Positions 1 to 8,773 of a stretch of 64,000 bases of DNA are shown piece after piece; the stretch's first letter is position 1, and each line of letters begins with the position of its first letter. Position numbers and translations under genes: made by a program. The DNA comes from Rubinisphaera italica (GTDB lineage Bacteria; Planctomycetota; Planctomycetia; Planctomycetales; Planctomycetaceae). The notes beneath the pieces were generated by a model. That model was not told the origin of the DNA and did no database searches. It saw nothing but the letters and a program-made list of their open reading frames with translations. The DNA is taken from positions 4,552,728-4,616,727 of the forward strand of contig NZ_SJPG01000001.1 of the NCBI RefSeq assembly GCF_007859715.1, given 5' to 3'.

Positions 1-2
1 AC

Positions 3-1448
3 CATATTCATGGGCTTGGTCTTTCGACGGTGGAAGCCTACCGAGAATGGTGCGAACTAAATGGGTTCAGCCGAAAGCTCAAGAAGAGTTGGAATCAGCG
101 TTCTCAGGAACGCAACTTCTCCCGACAGTCTGTCGCAATGGAAAGACTGCAAAGTCATCGACGTGAAAGTCGGAATCAGTCAGATGTTCTTCGTGAAGTG
201 ATTGCTGGAGAACGATTAGAAAACGAGGTGACTTTACCTCACCTGAAACGGTTATGTGAAAACCTTCGAATAAGCCGTCGACCAAAGCATGAACGGCAAG
301 CGAATCGAAAAGTTCTGCTTCGATTGTTCGAACATCTTCACAACTGTAGAGCCAAATTCTTTGACGGCTCACCAGCGGTCGCTTCATTGGGACAAATTTC
401 GGGGAATACCTACGTCGAAGCTCTAGCTCAGCTTGCGGCTAACTCTTCTGCATGGCAGCGACCTGTCGAAGACTGGAAGCCACGCTCGCACAGCTCCTCT
501 CGACAATTTGCGTCTCTGCTTCGACATCTGTTCGTAAAGTATGATGATGTCCCTCTATTTCTTGATACGGTTTGGTTCACAGGCAATCGGAAAGATGCGG
601 CTGAGCGACGTTGCTGGTACATGCACGTTGGTCGGGGGCAGAACATTCGCCACTGTAAGTTGCCAATCACGCTGACGAAAAAAATGGCTCATCTGTTCAT
701 TCGGTCTCCGAATGAGTTGACCATCGATCAAGCGCTCCGTTGGGCGCAGGTTCTTGGACTGGGTGGGGATGAACATCTTGCAAGAGCGATCGTTGGAACC
801 AGACTGATCGATCAGTTCCATAATGATGAATTCTGGTCGTCAGTGATTCGCTGGTTCATTTCTCATCCGATGTTGGACCGAACACACGTTGGTCCAATTA
901 TCGATTACCTCCAATATCAGCGGTTTGTCCCAGAGCATATTTATATTGCAAATGGACATCGAGAAGAAACAAGTCCGCCCCAGCCAAATTTGTCGATGAC
1001 TGGTCGGACTCCAGAATCATTATTACGTCAGGTCAATATTTGGCACCGCTATCTCAATAACGACAACCGATATCAGATTCGCCAATGGGAACCGTCAGGC
1101 ATTCAGGGATTTGAATTCATGGAGGGTTCTGAGAAAAAAGGATCATTAAGATATTGGACAATACGTGAGTTACTCAGCAGCAAAGCGTTGCTGGCAGAAG
1201 GGAAACAGATGAAGCATTGTGTCGCCACCTATGCAGATTCCTGCGCTCGGGGATATTGCTCGATATGGACATTGGAACTCGAATCGTTTGGAGGAATGTC
1301 AAAGGCGGTCACCATTGAAGTCCGTAAATCTGATCGAATGATCTGTCAGATTCGTGGTAAGGCTAATCGTCTTCCCAATGACAAGGAAAAACAAATGATT
1401 CAACGATGGGCTGATTCAGAAAGTTTGCGTATTGCGAGTTATATTTGA
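3..1448 (+). CDS. PcfJ-like protein (5' end outside the window)
   Basis: The reading frame is open to the left edge, so the true start is probably upstream; the first in-window start codon is GTG at 30, and the residues before it (IHGLGLST) look like coding sequence. The diagnostic region lies around residues 380-415 counted from the GTG: a leucine-rich lead-in, then GKQMKHCVATY and a GYCSIWTLE strand. This is the conserved core of the PcfJ family, which is common on conjugative plasmids and integrative elements and has no firm biochemical role. The rest is basic and Arg-rich. It fits the mobile-element character of the left part of the window. The family call is by motif only. Confidence 0.6.
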   Translation, partial: HIHGLGLSTVEAYREWCELNGFSRKLKKSWNQRSQERNFSRQSVAMERLQSHRRESRNQSDVLREVIAGERLENEVTLPHLKRLCENLRISRRPKHERQANRKVLLRLFEHLHNCRAKFFDGSPAVASLGQISGNTYVEALAQLAANSSAWQRPVEDWKPRSHSSSRQFASLLRHLFVKYDDVPLFLDTVWFTGNRKDAAERRCWYMHVGRGQNIRHCKLPITLTKKMAHLFIRSPNELTIDQALRWAQVLGLGGDEHLARAIVGTRLIDQFHNDEFWSSVIRWFISHPMLDRTHVGPIIDYLQYQRFVPEHIYIANGHREETSPPQPNLSMTGRTPESLLRQVNIWHRYLNNDNRYQIRQWEPSGIQGFEFMEGSEKKGSLRYWTIRELLSSKALLAEGKQMKHCVATYADSCARGYCSIWTLELESFGGMSKAVTIEVRKSDRMICQIRGKANRLPNDKEKQMIQRWADSESLRIASYI

Positions 1449-1608
1449 GTTCCTAATTATTTTAGCGAGCCATAGAAAATGATCTTGAAAACAAATGACG
1501 TTCAATCAGGAATCAGGTATATTCTGAAATGGTCGGGCTATTGTCGAGGTTCCTTCTAACACTTGAAATCTACTTCGACTGCTTCCCCGACCTTTTAATT
1601 TATTCATT

Positions 1609-3087
1609 ATGGAAATGATCACCCAAAATCATATTTATCTTTCGAAGCGGCTACGGGTACTCCTTCCTGTTGGTCATGGTGAGAATACGCCTGAATGCGT
1701 AGCGACAGCGGTTAAAAATCTCATGGCTTTGGGGTTTGGACTGAAAGAGACACTCATTGAGCGGTTAAGAACTCTCGATGATGCTCAAATATCAGCTTGG
1801 TATCAGTCCGTTTTACCGATACTTCAGGAGATGGTGGGGGCACATCGGAAGTTCACTCCGATGTACCCAAATTTCCCTCATCAAGTCATGGAAGCCTCAG
1901 AAGCGGAGTTGTTTTTCAATGCAATGACGCACTATTTTGGTTTTCATTTGTCAGATGCACTCGGTGATCCCAATCTTGTTGTTTTGCCAAATTATGATAA
2001 GGAAGACCGTCCATCGCTGGAAGAATTTCATGAGCTTCGCTGGATTGATCTCGGTAGCGAAGATGATTTCAATTCGATCTTCACGAAACTCGTGGCAGCA
2101 AATGGATCGCTATCTGAAACAGATAAAGAGATCTTGGGCTGGTTTGTAAATAACAGAGACGTTGAAACTCTTCTCCCTCCGCAGATTCCACAGAAAGAAA
2201 CTCTTGCAACTTTAATTGCCCTCATGGATGACAAGGAATTATTGGTTGGGCATATTAAAACTGCGACAGATGTATTGCGTGTGGCAGTTGCGATGTCAGG
2301 CGGCGATGTTTCGCTGGCAGAACCCTCAAAGTTTCGTAGCTTCTCAAAGAGAGAACGACGGTTTCTCCTCGATTGTCTCGAACACTCGGGGAATTCATGT
2401 ACCGAAGACATGCTGAGATGGAAAGAGCGTTGGGTACGACTTGGCGAACGGCTTCATCCGGGGGATTTTAAGCGGAGATTTCCTCTTTCGCTGACTGCGT
2501 TCGGTATCTTGAGAAACAATCTGCCTTACAAAACTTATAATGCTAAAGTTGAACGGTCGATCATCGACGGAGATACCACTGAAGCGTTGATTCTACTTTC
2601 CCAGCGCCCGGGTGAGTTTGCTCGAAGACTCGATCACTTACTTAGGGAATGTTCCGAGTCAGCGAAGGTTCTGCAATCATTTATGAAAGTGGCAGACCAA
2701 GTATCAACACCCGTATTGCTACAGGCATGGGGGCATTTTCGTGGACGTGATGCGATTAACCATCGAGCATTCTTTCCAAAAGGGAATGCAGCTAAGGTTC
2801 AATTGACGGATAAGCCACTTCCACAGTTACCAGAGGAGACAATCCAAGCAGTTGCAAATGGAATCCGTCAAGTCCTCGTCCAGCGATTTTCGAAACTGCC
2901 ATCCCTTGGACATTGCTTCATTGATGCGAGACTGAAACAGCAGATTGTGCCTTTCTCACAACGATCCGCAAGTCGAGCACTGAATACTGTTGCCAGAGGA
3001 TCATGGTTCAACTTACCTGATGGCGATACTGTGCGATTTTTCTGCTGGTGGAAAAACATTAATTCAAGTGATGATTGGCAATCACGT
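1609..3087 (+). pseudogene. TerD-family protein (MXAN_6230/SCO0854 type), 5' part, split by IS3
   Basis: This is the N-terminal 493 codons of a gene interrupted at 3087 by an IS3-family element. The frame runs 18 bp into the element and stops at 3105. The second part resumes at 4370. Removing the element and one copy of the ACG target duplication restores a continuous frame (...DWQS-R-VDIDLS...) giving a protein of about 703 residues. The N-terminal region with its VLLP segment resembles the MXAN_6230/SCO0854 group of TerD-domain proteins, which belong to the tellurium/stress (Ter) network of poorly known function. The interruption falls just before the TerD domain, so the truncated product lacks it. 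Start chosen at ATG 1609; a second in-frame ATG lies 6 bp on. Confidence 0.7.
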
Positions 3088-3122
3088 GGACTTCCCCAAG
3101 AATAGTGGGCGCGGGGTAATGG

Positions 3123-3992
3123 TTAAGTCACTTGTACAAACTGCGCAGGGCTCAGATAGCCCAGTGCAGAATGTTTCCGTACTCGATTATAAAACACTTC
3201 GATGTATTCAAACAGGCTCGATCGAGCCTCTGAACGCTTCTTGTATCGCTCATGATGAACGAGCTCTTTCTTCAACGTCGCAAAAAATGACTCCATGGGA
3301 GCGTTGTCCCAACAGTTCCCTTTCCGGCTCATCGAACAGGTGATTCCCATCGAGGTCAACACCTGTTGATAATCCTCGCTAGCGTACTGACTCCCGCGGT
3401 CTGAGTGAAGCGTTAATTCTTTGAGGTCTGCATTCGACACGGCCTCCTGATCCACTGCCATCCTCAAGGCATTGACCACCAGGTCTGAGGTCATGCGTTC
3501 GGCCATCGACCAGCCTACAACTTTGCGCGTATACATATCCAGCACTGCTGCCAGGTACAACCAGCCCTCCTCAGTCCAGATGCAGGTGATGTCACTCAGC
3601 CAAACTTCATTGCTTTTTGTCACGGCATCAAACTGACGATCCAGATGGTTCTCAGCCACGGGCCGGGAATGATTCGAGTCCGTGGTGTTTTTGAACTTCT
3701 TCCTGGTTTTTGCCTGAATTCCAGCCTGATTCATCAATTTGGCCACCGTATTCTCTGAGACCTCATAGCCGCGTTCCAGCAATTCTCTATGCATCCGAGG
3801 AGAGCCATACACTTCTCGTGTCTCCTGATGAATCTCCTTCATGGCCTGTGTCAACTCCTGTTGATTCTCCTGGCGTATACTCATCGGACGATTCTTCCAG
3901 GTGTAATATCCACTCCGGGAAACCTCGAAGATTTCACACATCCGAGCTACTTCAAAGTCTTCTTCATGGTCATCAATAAAGGTGAATCTCAC
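3123..3992 (-). CDS. IS3-family transposase OrfB (DDE integrase catalytic subunit)
   Basis: The 289-residue frame starts at GTG 3992 and has the IS3 OrfB layout: an N-terminal HTH-like region with the GYYTW and YGSPRMHREL motifs, then the rve/DDE core. Catalytic residues are visible in LSDITCIW (D), LHSDRGSQY (D) and NAPMESFFATLK (E). It lies in the -1 frame relative to OrfA, and that frame is open back to a run of seven A residues inside orfA (4028 to 4022 on the coding strand). An OrfAB fusion by programmed -1 frameshifting is therefore likely, as known for IS3 elements. Confidence 0.95.
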   Translation of the reverse strand: MRFTFIDDHEEDFEVARMCEIFEVSRSGYYTWKNRPMSIRQENQQELTQAMKEIHQETREVYGSPRMHRELLERGYEVSENTVAKLMNQAGIQAKTRKKFKNTTDSNHSRPVAENHLDRQFDAVTKSNEVWLSDITCIWTEEGWLYLAAVLDMYTRKVVGWSMAERMTSDLVVNALRMAVDQEAVSNADLKELTLHSDRGSQYASEDYQQVLTSMGITCSMSRKGNCWDNAPMESFFATLKKELVHHERYKKRSEARSSLFEYIEVFYNRVRKHSALGYLSPAQFVQVT

Positions 3993-4303
3993 TGATTTTC
4001 CTTCGCGAAAAAGGCTGCTGCTTTTTTTAAAATCTCTCGATCCATTCTCAGCTTACGATTCTCCTCGCGCAGCTGTCGCAACTCTTCACGTTCGGATTCA
4101 AACAACTTCTCGTTGGACTTCGATTCTTTGCCGCTCATGAACTTCTCTTTCCAGTTGCGTAAAACACTGACATGAATATCCAGGCGTCGAGCCGCCTCGG
4201 CCAGCGGATAATGCTGCTCGGTCACCAGTCCCACGGCATCCCGCTTAAACTCTTCAGAATAACGCCGCCGCGTCCGTTTTCCAGCCTGTGATGATCCCGA
4301 CAT
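3989..4303 (-). CDS. IS3-family transposase OrfA (HTH subunit)
   Basis: The 104-residue protein has an N-terminal helix-turn-helix (YSEEFKRDAVGLV ... AARRLDIHVSVLRNWKEKF) followed by a Leu/Glu-rich coiled coil (LREENRKLRMDREILKKA), the typical OrfA pattern. Its 3' end carries a seven-A slippery run followed by G, positioned so that a -1 shift enters the orfB frame without meeting a stop. The stop overlaps the orfB GTG by 4 bp. Confidence 0.93.
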   Translation of the reverse strand: MSGSSQAGKRTRRRYSEEFKRDAVGLVTEQHYPLAEAARRLDIHVSVLRNWKEKFMSGKESKSNEKLFESEREELRQLREENRKLRMDREILKKAAAFFAKENQ

Positions 4304-4369
4304 AGTCGACTCCTCTCGGAGAGCTTACACTCTCTTTTGGGCGCCCACTATTCTTGGGGAAGTCCAACG

Positions 4370-5003
4370 TGTGGATATTGACCTTTCAGCTTCGCTATTT
4401 ACCGATCAATGGGAACACTCCGAAGACATCGCCTATTACAATTTGCGAGCAGGTGAATGTTACCACAGCGGGGACATTACCTCGGCTCCTAATGGTGCTT
4501 GTGAATTTATTGACCTTAGTTTGAAATCGGTAGTGTCTCGAAAAGCACGATTTATCGTGATGAGTGTCTTATCCTTCTCTAATCAGCCATTTACTTCCTT
4601 ACCAGAGTGTTTCTGTGGATGGATGATGCGACAGATGCCAAACTCAGGCGAAGTCTTTGAGCCTAAAACAGTCAGTAATAAGGTAGACCTCACAGCCCCA
4701 AGCCGAGCCTGTGTTCCTGTAATCATTGATGTTGTAGAACACCGAGTTTATTGGTGCGATGTTGGACTGAAAAGCAGTTCCCAGATCAATAACGCTTCAA
4801 CCAAATCGGTTGGCTTCGGGCAAATCGGGAAAGCCATTTTGGAACTCAATAAACCCACACTTTTTGAATTGTTCTCAATGCACGTTGAAGGACGTGGGGA
4901 ACTTGTAACCACTCCAGAAGAAGCTGAAACTGTATTTGGATTAGAAGATGGAACGGTTACAGCATTTGATGGTGACGAGATTCTATGTTCATTTCTGAAA
5001 TAA
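4370..5003 (+). pseudogene. TerD-domain part of the IS3-split gene
   Basis: This is the C-terminal 210 residues of the gene starting at 1609. It opens with VDIDLSASLF and contains the beta-rich TerD pattern (DLSLKSVVSRKARFIVMSVLSF, later VVEHRVYWCDVGLK). In canonical TerD proteins the DLDLSA segment helps bind calcium, and here DIDLSA is kept. A GTG at 4371 could in principle start translation, but no convincing ribosome-binding site can exist there because the upstream DNA is the IS3 inverted repeat. I treat it as the detached 3' half of a pseudogene. A loose inverted repeat TGCTGGAG...CTCCAGCA (5004-5043) follows the stop; without a T-run it is only a weak terminator candidate. Confidence 0.7.
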
Positions 5004-5079
5004 TGCTGGAGAAGAAAAGCATTGCTGTTAGCAGGCTCCAGCATACAACCACCACCCTTTCCCCCACCTTTTTTGAAAA

Positions 5080-5400
5080 TCATTTCCCAATTAAAAGTTT
5101 TGCGACACGATCCGAACTGCATGCTCGGAGCAAACAAAGCTCATCTCTGTCGATCTCAAGACTCGGCAAGCTTCTTAATTCTGATTCCAGATTCGGCATC
5201 TCCAAAGTTCTTCGCAGCCTCTCCCGATTGAGTGCATCAATCATGACTCGACCATCTGGTTCGATCTGGTAAGTGAATCCAAACTCGTAATTAGCGAGAG
5301 TGAGTATCGCTCGTCGTGTCTTTTTCGACAGCGTTGGAATCGTTCTTGAAGAGAGCAAGGGGAGGCATGCGATTGAAGTTAAGAAGTTTCTACGGTTCAT
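5080..5400 (-). CDS. Small protein with Tat-type signal
   Basis: The 106 residues begin MNRRNFLTSIACLPLL, a twin-arginine motif (RRNFL) followed by a hydrophobic stretch, which suggests export through Tat or membrane anchoring. The remainder is charged (RRAILTLANYEFGF, ESELRSLPSLEIDRDEL) and matches nothing I know. The ATG overlaps the stop of the upstream small membrane ORF (ATGA), so it is the last gene of a four-gene minus-strand cluster. Confidence 0.55.
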   Translation of the reverse strand: MNRRNFLTSIACLPLLSSRTIPTLSKKTRRAILTLANYEFGFTYQIEPDGRVMIDALNRERLRRTLEMPNLESELRSLPSLEIDRDELCLLRACSSDRVAKLLIGK

Positions 5401-5552
5401 TTTTCACCCTGTTTTGCAAAGGCTATGGCTGCCCCCAATAGCCCGATGATTCCGATTAGTGTTTCGAAGGGCAGTCCGCCAAAGATTAGAAGCGGAATGA
5501 TGAAAATTGAAAGCATGAGTAATGCTCCAGCAACGTCCCATAAATCAATCAT
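5397..5552 (-). CDS. Small membrane protein, 51 residues
   Basis: A 51-codon frame (MIDLWDVAGALLMLS...AFAKQGEK) is almost entirely hydrophobic and gives two predicted membrane segments, residues 8-26 and 31-47, with a Gly-Pro turn between them. Its ATG overlaps the stop of the preceding 49-codon ORF and its stop overlaps the ATG of the following Tat-signal gene, both as ATGA. Such back-to-back coupling supports real translation. Function unknown; its gene setting is plasmid/element-like. Confidence 0.5.
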   Translation of the reverse strand: MIDLWDVAGALLMLSIFIIPLLIFGGLPFETLIGIIGLLGAAIAFAKQGEK

Positions 5553-5698
5553 TTAAGAGGTCCTTCCTTCCCGCCAAGCAAACGATAGAAGAAATACATG
5601 AGGGAATAACCTCCCACCAATCCCAACCCAACTCCGAAGAGTTCGGGATTGCGAAGCGACAAAACGACAAAGACGAAAAGAAATCCTACCCAATGCAT
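5549..5698 (-). CDS. Small membrane protein, 49 residues
   Basis: The frame MHWVGFLFVFVVLSLRNPEL...GGKEGPLK encodes two hydrophobic segments (residues 3-14 and 21-36) and a basic tail. It starts 2 bp after the stop of the 94-residue gene and its stop overlaps the next ATG, which supports an operon. Its codons for FVVLSL contain TTTGTCGTTTTGTCGC, a motif that recurs in non-coding DNA near 44.3 and 44.6 kb. Function unknown. Confidence 0.45.
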   Translation of the reverse strand: MHWVGFLFVFVVLSLRNPELFGVGLGLVGGYSLMYFFYRLLGGKEGPLK

Positions 5699-5700
5699 GA

Positions 5701-5985
5701 TCAATACTCCTCGGGCAAGAGGATGCAGGTTGAAGACCTATCGGCTTCTGTTATCACCCACACCTTATTCCCACCCACTGCATAAGACGAAAGAATCCGA
5801 TCACCATGCGCAAGTGCATGATCGTTCGCTTCCTTGTCTTCTTCCGTTAAGGCTCCCCAATCGCCTGATACATGTTTTGAGAGAAGCTGGAATGAAGGAA
5901 TTTCGGACTTAGATAGCAGGTCCAATGCGCCGTGAGTTGCGACGACTTTGCCCAAATGAAATAGCGGTTTAGTGATTTCGATCAT
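5701..5985 (-). CDS. Plasmid-type conserved protein, 94 residues
   Basis: The sequence has a strongly patterned family signature: VATHGALDLL near the N-terminus, LSKHVSGDWGALTEEDKEAND in the middle and VWVITEADRSSTCILLPEEY at the C-terminus. I recognise this as a small protein common on plasmids and integrative elements, usually annotated hypothetical (sometimes misannotated as a restriction subunit). No catalytic motif is evident. It is the first gene of a minus-strand cluster with two small membrane proteins and a Tat-signal protein. Confidence 0.6.
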   Translation of the reverse strand: MIEITKPLFHLGKVVATHGALDLLSKSEIPSFQLLSKHVSGDWGALTEEDKEANDHALAHGDRILSSYAVGGNKVWVITEADRSSTCILLPEEY

Positions 5986-6255
5986 TTGTGTCTTTCTACT
6001 GAGTGGGAAGGGGTCAGGTAGAAAGACAGATGAAACTCTCTTGTTGGTTGAAAATGCAGTTTAACTTGCTGATAGTACAATTGTGCAACGATTCGATTGC
6101 AAGTCATCTATCCTCTCTCATCATCACTGCTTCGTAGACTCAAACGAAGATGACGATAAGCGGAATGGTGAATAGTAGTTGGCTTCACGGCTCTTCCCAT
6201 TGCAATTCGAGAAGGTTTATCGCCAACGCTACAAGCATCATCACGAGGTAAAGAA
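5986..6255. other. Intergenic region between divergent genes
   Basis: These 270 bp separate the minus-strand cluster from the plus-strand secreted protein gene and must hold both promoters. I see no gene and no strong hairpin. GAGG 11 bp before the ATG at 6256 can serve as its ribosome-binding site. Confidence 0.5.
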
Positions 6256-7230
6256 ATGAAACAATTTGCGATAACAGCACTGACAATACTGCTGGGATTC
6301 TCATCTTCAGTCATGGCTGGATATGAGTATCAAGGGATTAAATTTTATGTGCCAGCGAATCCGAATGAAGAAACAGTTCGTCTTTACCGCCTAGTGCGTC
6401 CTGATCGTTCACACATCTACACAATTGACAAGAAGGAAGTAATCGACGCAATTGAACAAGAAAAAGCCCAACTTGACACCTTCCTTGCATATGTTTACAC
6501 AAAGCCAAAAGCGGGAACAAATAGACTTTTCCGAATTACAGTACCGTTCGGAAAGTTACCTCATTACTTCTATACGGCTTTTGAACCAGAAAAAAACGAG
6601 GTCTTGAAAGACAATAATAAATCACTTCATCCAATGGTTTCATATGTATTTCCGCATGATTTCAAGGCAACTGGTTCAGAGTTCAAAAATGTTCTGCCAG
6701 TGTTTGCATTTTATGACAAAGAACTTGGTAATCACCTTTATACAACCTCTGTTCATGAAAGAGATGCCCTTATAGAGAACAAAGGCGGGACACCTCCCCC
6801 TTCTGGGCTGTTGCTTGAAAAACCTAGAAAAGATGCTGGAAATTTATCTCCCGCAGAAAAGCTTGCAGTGTTAGAAACAAATAATTCGGTTCCTCTCGAT
6901 CCAAAGATTGTTGACAGGTTTGATGCCATTCTCAAATCTTTGAATAAGGCATTCCCAGATCAATCGGAATTTATCATTGCTGCCACAATCTTTAAATCAT
7001 TTGATATCGTGAAAGAGAATACTCCAAACATTTCGTTGCTTAATCTTGCAGAAAATATTGAGTATGCAGTACCTCGTAATCAATCCAAAAAGAATCATTG
7101 CAAATTTGCTGATGTCGTCGCTATTTTCACAGGACTAATAATAAGCGGTCAATATGATGATTTGAAATCTGCCGCAACTGATGCACGTGCAACCATTGAG
7201 GAATTGATTCGATATGCTGAGCAACAATAG
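6256..7230 (+). CDS. Secreted DUF5648-like protein
   Basis: The 324-residue protein begins with a clear Sec signal peptide (MKQFAITALTILLGFSSSVMA, cleavage near residue 21). Two related stretches, RLYRLVRPDRSHIYT near residue 43 and FAFYDKELGNHLYTTS near 157, match the F/Y-x-x-x-x-G-D-H-x-Y-T-T pattern of DUF5648 repeats found in exported proteins. The C-terminal 130 residues are helical and unassigned. Start ATG 6256 is preceded by a GAGGTAAAG ribosome-binding site. It appears monocistronic. Confidence 0.6.
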   Translation: MKQFAITALTILLGFSSSVMAGYEYQGIKFYVPANPNEETVRLYRLVRPDRSHIYTIDKKEVIDAIEQEKAQLDTFLAYVYTKPKAGTNRLFRITVPFGKLPHYFYTAFEPEKNEVLKDNNKSLHPMVSYVFPHDFKATGSEFKNVLPVFAFYDKELGNHLYTTSVHERDALIENKGGTPPPSGLLLEKPRKDAGNLSPAEKLAVLETNNSVPLDPKIVDRFDAILKSLNKAFPDQSEFIIAATIFKSFDIVKENTPNISLLNLAENIEYAVPRNQSKKNHCKFADVVAIFTGLIISGQYDDLKSAATDARATIEELIRYAEQQ

Positions 7231-7314
7231 AGTCAACTACCCTCATTATTTAGAGAGTGTTATGGCTGGTTCTATTCAAGTCATTTGCAGACCAAGGAGA
7301 GAATGGCAAATGAT

Positions 7315-8250
7315 TCAATACCCTACCTTCTCCGCAATCATTCCCAACTCATCCGCATTTCTTCTTGAATATCTTCCTGTCGTGTTTAAATTTTCGTGCC
7401 CCAGAATCTGAGCAAGACTGACCAGATCATTCTGAGAATCCCTCAGGAACTGATGTGCGAAAGTGTGTCTGAGTAGGTGTGGATGGATCTTGATCCCACA
7501 AATTGCCGAATATTTATCACAGATTGATCTGATTCCACGGTCTGAAAGCCCACCACGTTCTCCAATAAATACGTTATTCAAAGAAACTGGCGGTCGTGCT
7601 GCAAGATAAGCAGACAGGGCAACTCTTGCATTGTGAGGAAGAGGAACAGTCCTTTGCTTATTTCCCTTCCCATTTCGAAATACAACCGAGCCAGATCGCT
7701 CAGAGATCAATACATCACTCAATTCAAGATTCACCAAATCACCAACCCTACAGCCTGTGAACAGCATCAAATGAAACAAGGCATTGCTTCGAGCATCTTG
7801 CCGAAGTTCAACTTCCCGTAAAAGTTTCCGAACCTGAGTCCGATCCAAACCTTTCGGTGCCAATTCTTGTCGTCGAAGCTCTTTGACTGGCTTGGCAGGA
7901 TTTGAAGGCATTTCTCCATTCTCTACCAGCCACCGAAAGAATCGACGAAGAGTCACCAAAGCTCGATTCACTGTCGCTACAGCTTGTTTCTGATCTCGGC
8001 TAAGAAAAGTGCGGAAGTCGAGAATATCTCTAGTCGTGACTCGGTCGAGGCTGAGCTTTTCCGCATTCGCTTCTAGAAACCATTGAGCGAACTTTTTCAA
8101 ATCATTTGCCATCGCACGACGGGTGTGGGTGGAGAAGTCGTGAGAGTTCAAGAAGGTCGTAAAGAGGTCATCGACCCGTTTTTCAACAAACTCTGCTGGC
8201 AAAACATTATCACCTGAATTCTGACCTTCATCTGAACACAAATTAGACAC
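7315..8250 (-). CDS. Tyrosine recombinase / integrase (XerC/D type)
   Basis: The 311 residues show an N-terminal SAM-like core-binding domain (about 25-115) and a C-terminal catalytic domain. The active-site set is complete: R168 in TGCRVGDL, K198 in GNGKGNKQR, H258-x-x-R261 in HPHLLRHTF, H285 in LGHENL and the nucleophile Y294 in TTGRYSRR. It is the last gene of a minus-strand run ArdC - unknown - RuvB-like - HTH - integrase, so it is the likely integrase of a mobile element. No attachment site was recognised next to it. Confidence 0.9.
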   Translation of the reverse strand: MSNLCSDEGQNSGDNVLPAEFVEKRVDDLFTTFLNSHDFSTHTRRAMANDLKKFAQWFLEANAEKLSLDRVTTRDILDFRTFLSRDQKQAVATVNRALVTLRRFFRWLVENGEMPSNPAKPVKELRRQELAPKGLDRTQVRKLLREVELRQDARSNALFHLMLFTGCRVGDLVNLELSDVLISERSGSVVFRNGKGNKQRTVPLPHNARVALSAYLAARPPVSLNNVFIGERGGLSDRGIRSICDKYSAICGIKIHPHLLRHTFAHQFLRDSQNDLVSLAQILGHENLNTTGRYSRRNADELGMIAEKVGY

Positions 8251-8308
8251 TTAATTGACACTTTCTACTCTGGATTGGGCTGATATTGACTATTATCACT
8301 CGACATTA

Positions 8309-8755
8309 TTACTTGGATTCTTGGCGGTTTATGGACAAGAATACTTCTCTGATGACTGCTCCCTCATCAAGACCAGAGATGCCATCAGGAAACAACTTCC
8401 TAATCTCCTCCTCAACATGAGTGGAGGTCACACTCATTCCCAAGGCACTTACACCTTCGATGATTGCCGAGTAATCTTCAGACACTTTAGGCTTGGGTTT
8501 GGAGCGGGTAGGGGAAGGTGTGAAGCTAGTGCGAGGTGCGTAGAAGAGAATCGGCTTCCCATCGACACCACAATTTCTTCTCCTTACTTCCAGACACAAC
8601 TCCTGTTGACTCTCGTTGTAAAATGGTCGACCTCTTTCATCACGACTTGGCTCTGGGAAAGTTGAACCGAGTAGCTGGTAAAATCTTGCTCGGCTCATTC
8701 CCAGCATTCTCGACATCTCTGCGACGGTCACAGCGGCTTTTGTTTGAACAGACAT
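8309..8755 (-). CDS. Helix-turn-helix DNA-binding protein
   Basis: I chose the ATG at 8755, which follows GAAAGG; an upstream in-frame GTG (8773) would add six residues. From residue 7 the sequence VTVAEMSRMLGMSRARFYQLL is a helix-turn-helix, and FPEPSRDERGRPFY looks like the wing seen in MerR/excisionase-like proteins. The C-terminal half is unassigned. It sits between the RuvB-like gene and the integrase on the same strand, a position suited to an excisionase or element regulator, which is inference. Confidence 0.55.
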   Translation of the reverse strand: MSVQTKAAVTVAEMSRMLGMSRARFYQLLGSTFPEPSRDERGRPFYNESQQELCLEVRRRNCGVDGKPILFYAPRTSFTPSPTRSKPKPKVSEDYSAIIEGVSALGMSVTSTHVEEEIRKLFPDGISGLDEGAVIREVFLSINRQESK

Positions 8756-8773
8756 TTGACACCTTTCTTTCAC

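Larger units (their letters stand above)
3087..4366 (-). mobile_element. IS3-family insertion sequence, 1,280 bp, intact ends
   Basis: The terminal inverted repeats match perfectly over about 26 bp: the left end begins TGGACTTCCCCAAGAATAG and the right end is its reverse complement ending at 4366. The flanks carry a 3-bp target duplication, ACG, at 3084-3086 and 4367-4369, a usual size for IS3 elements. The element carries orfA and orfB on the minus strand. Both ends and both ORFs look intact, so the insertion may be recent. Confidence 0.95.
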
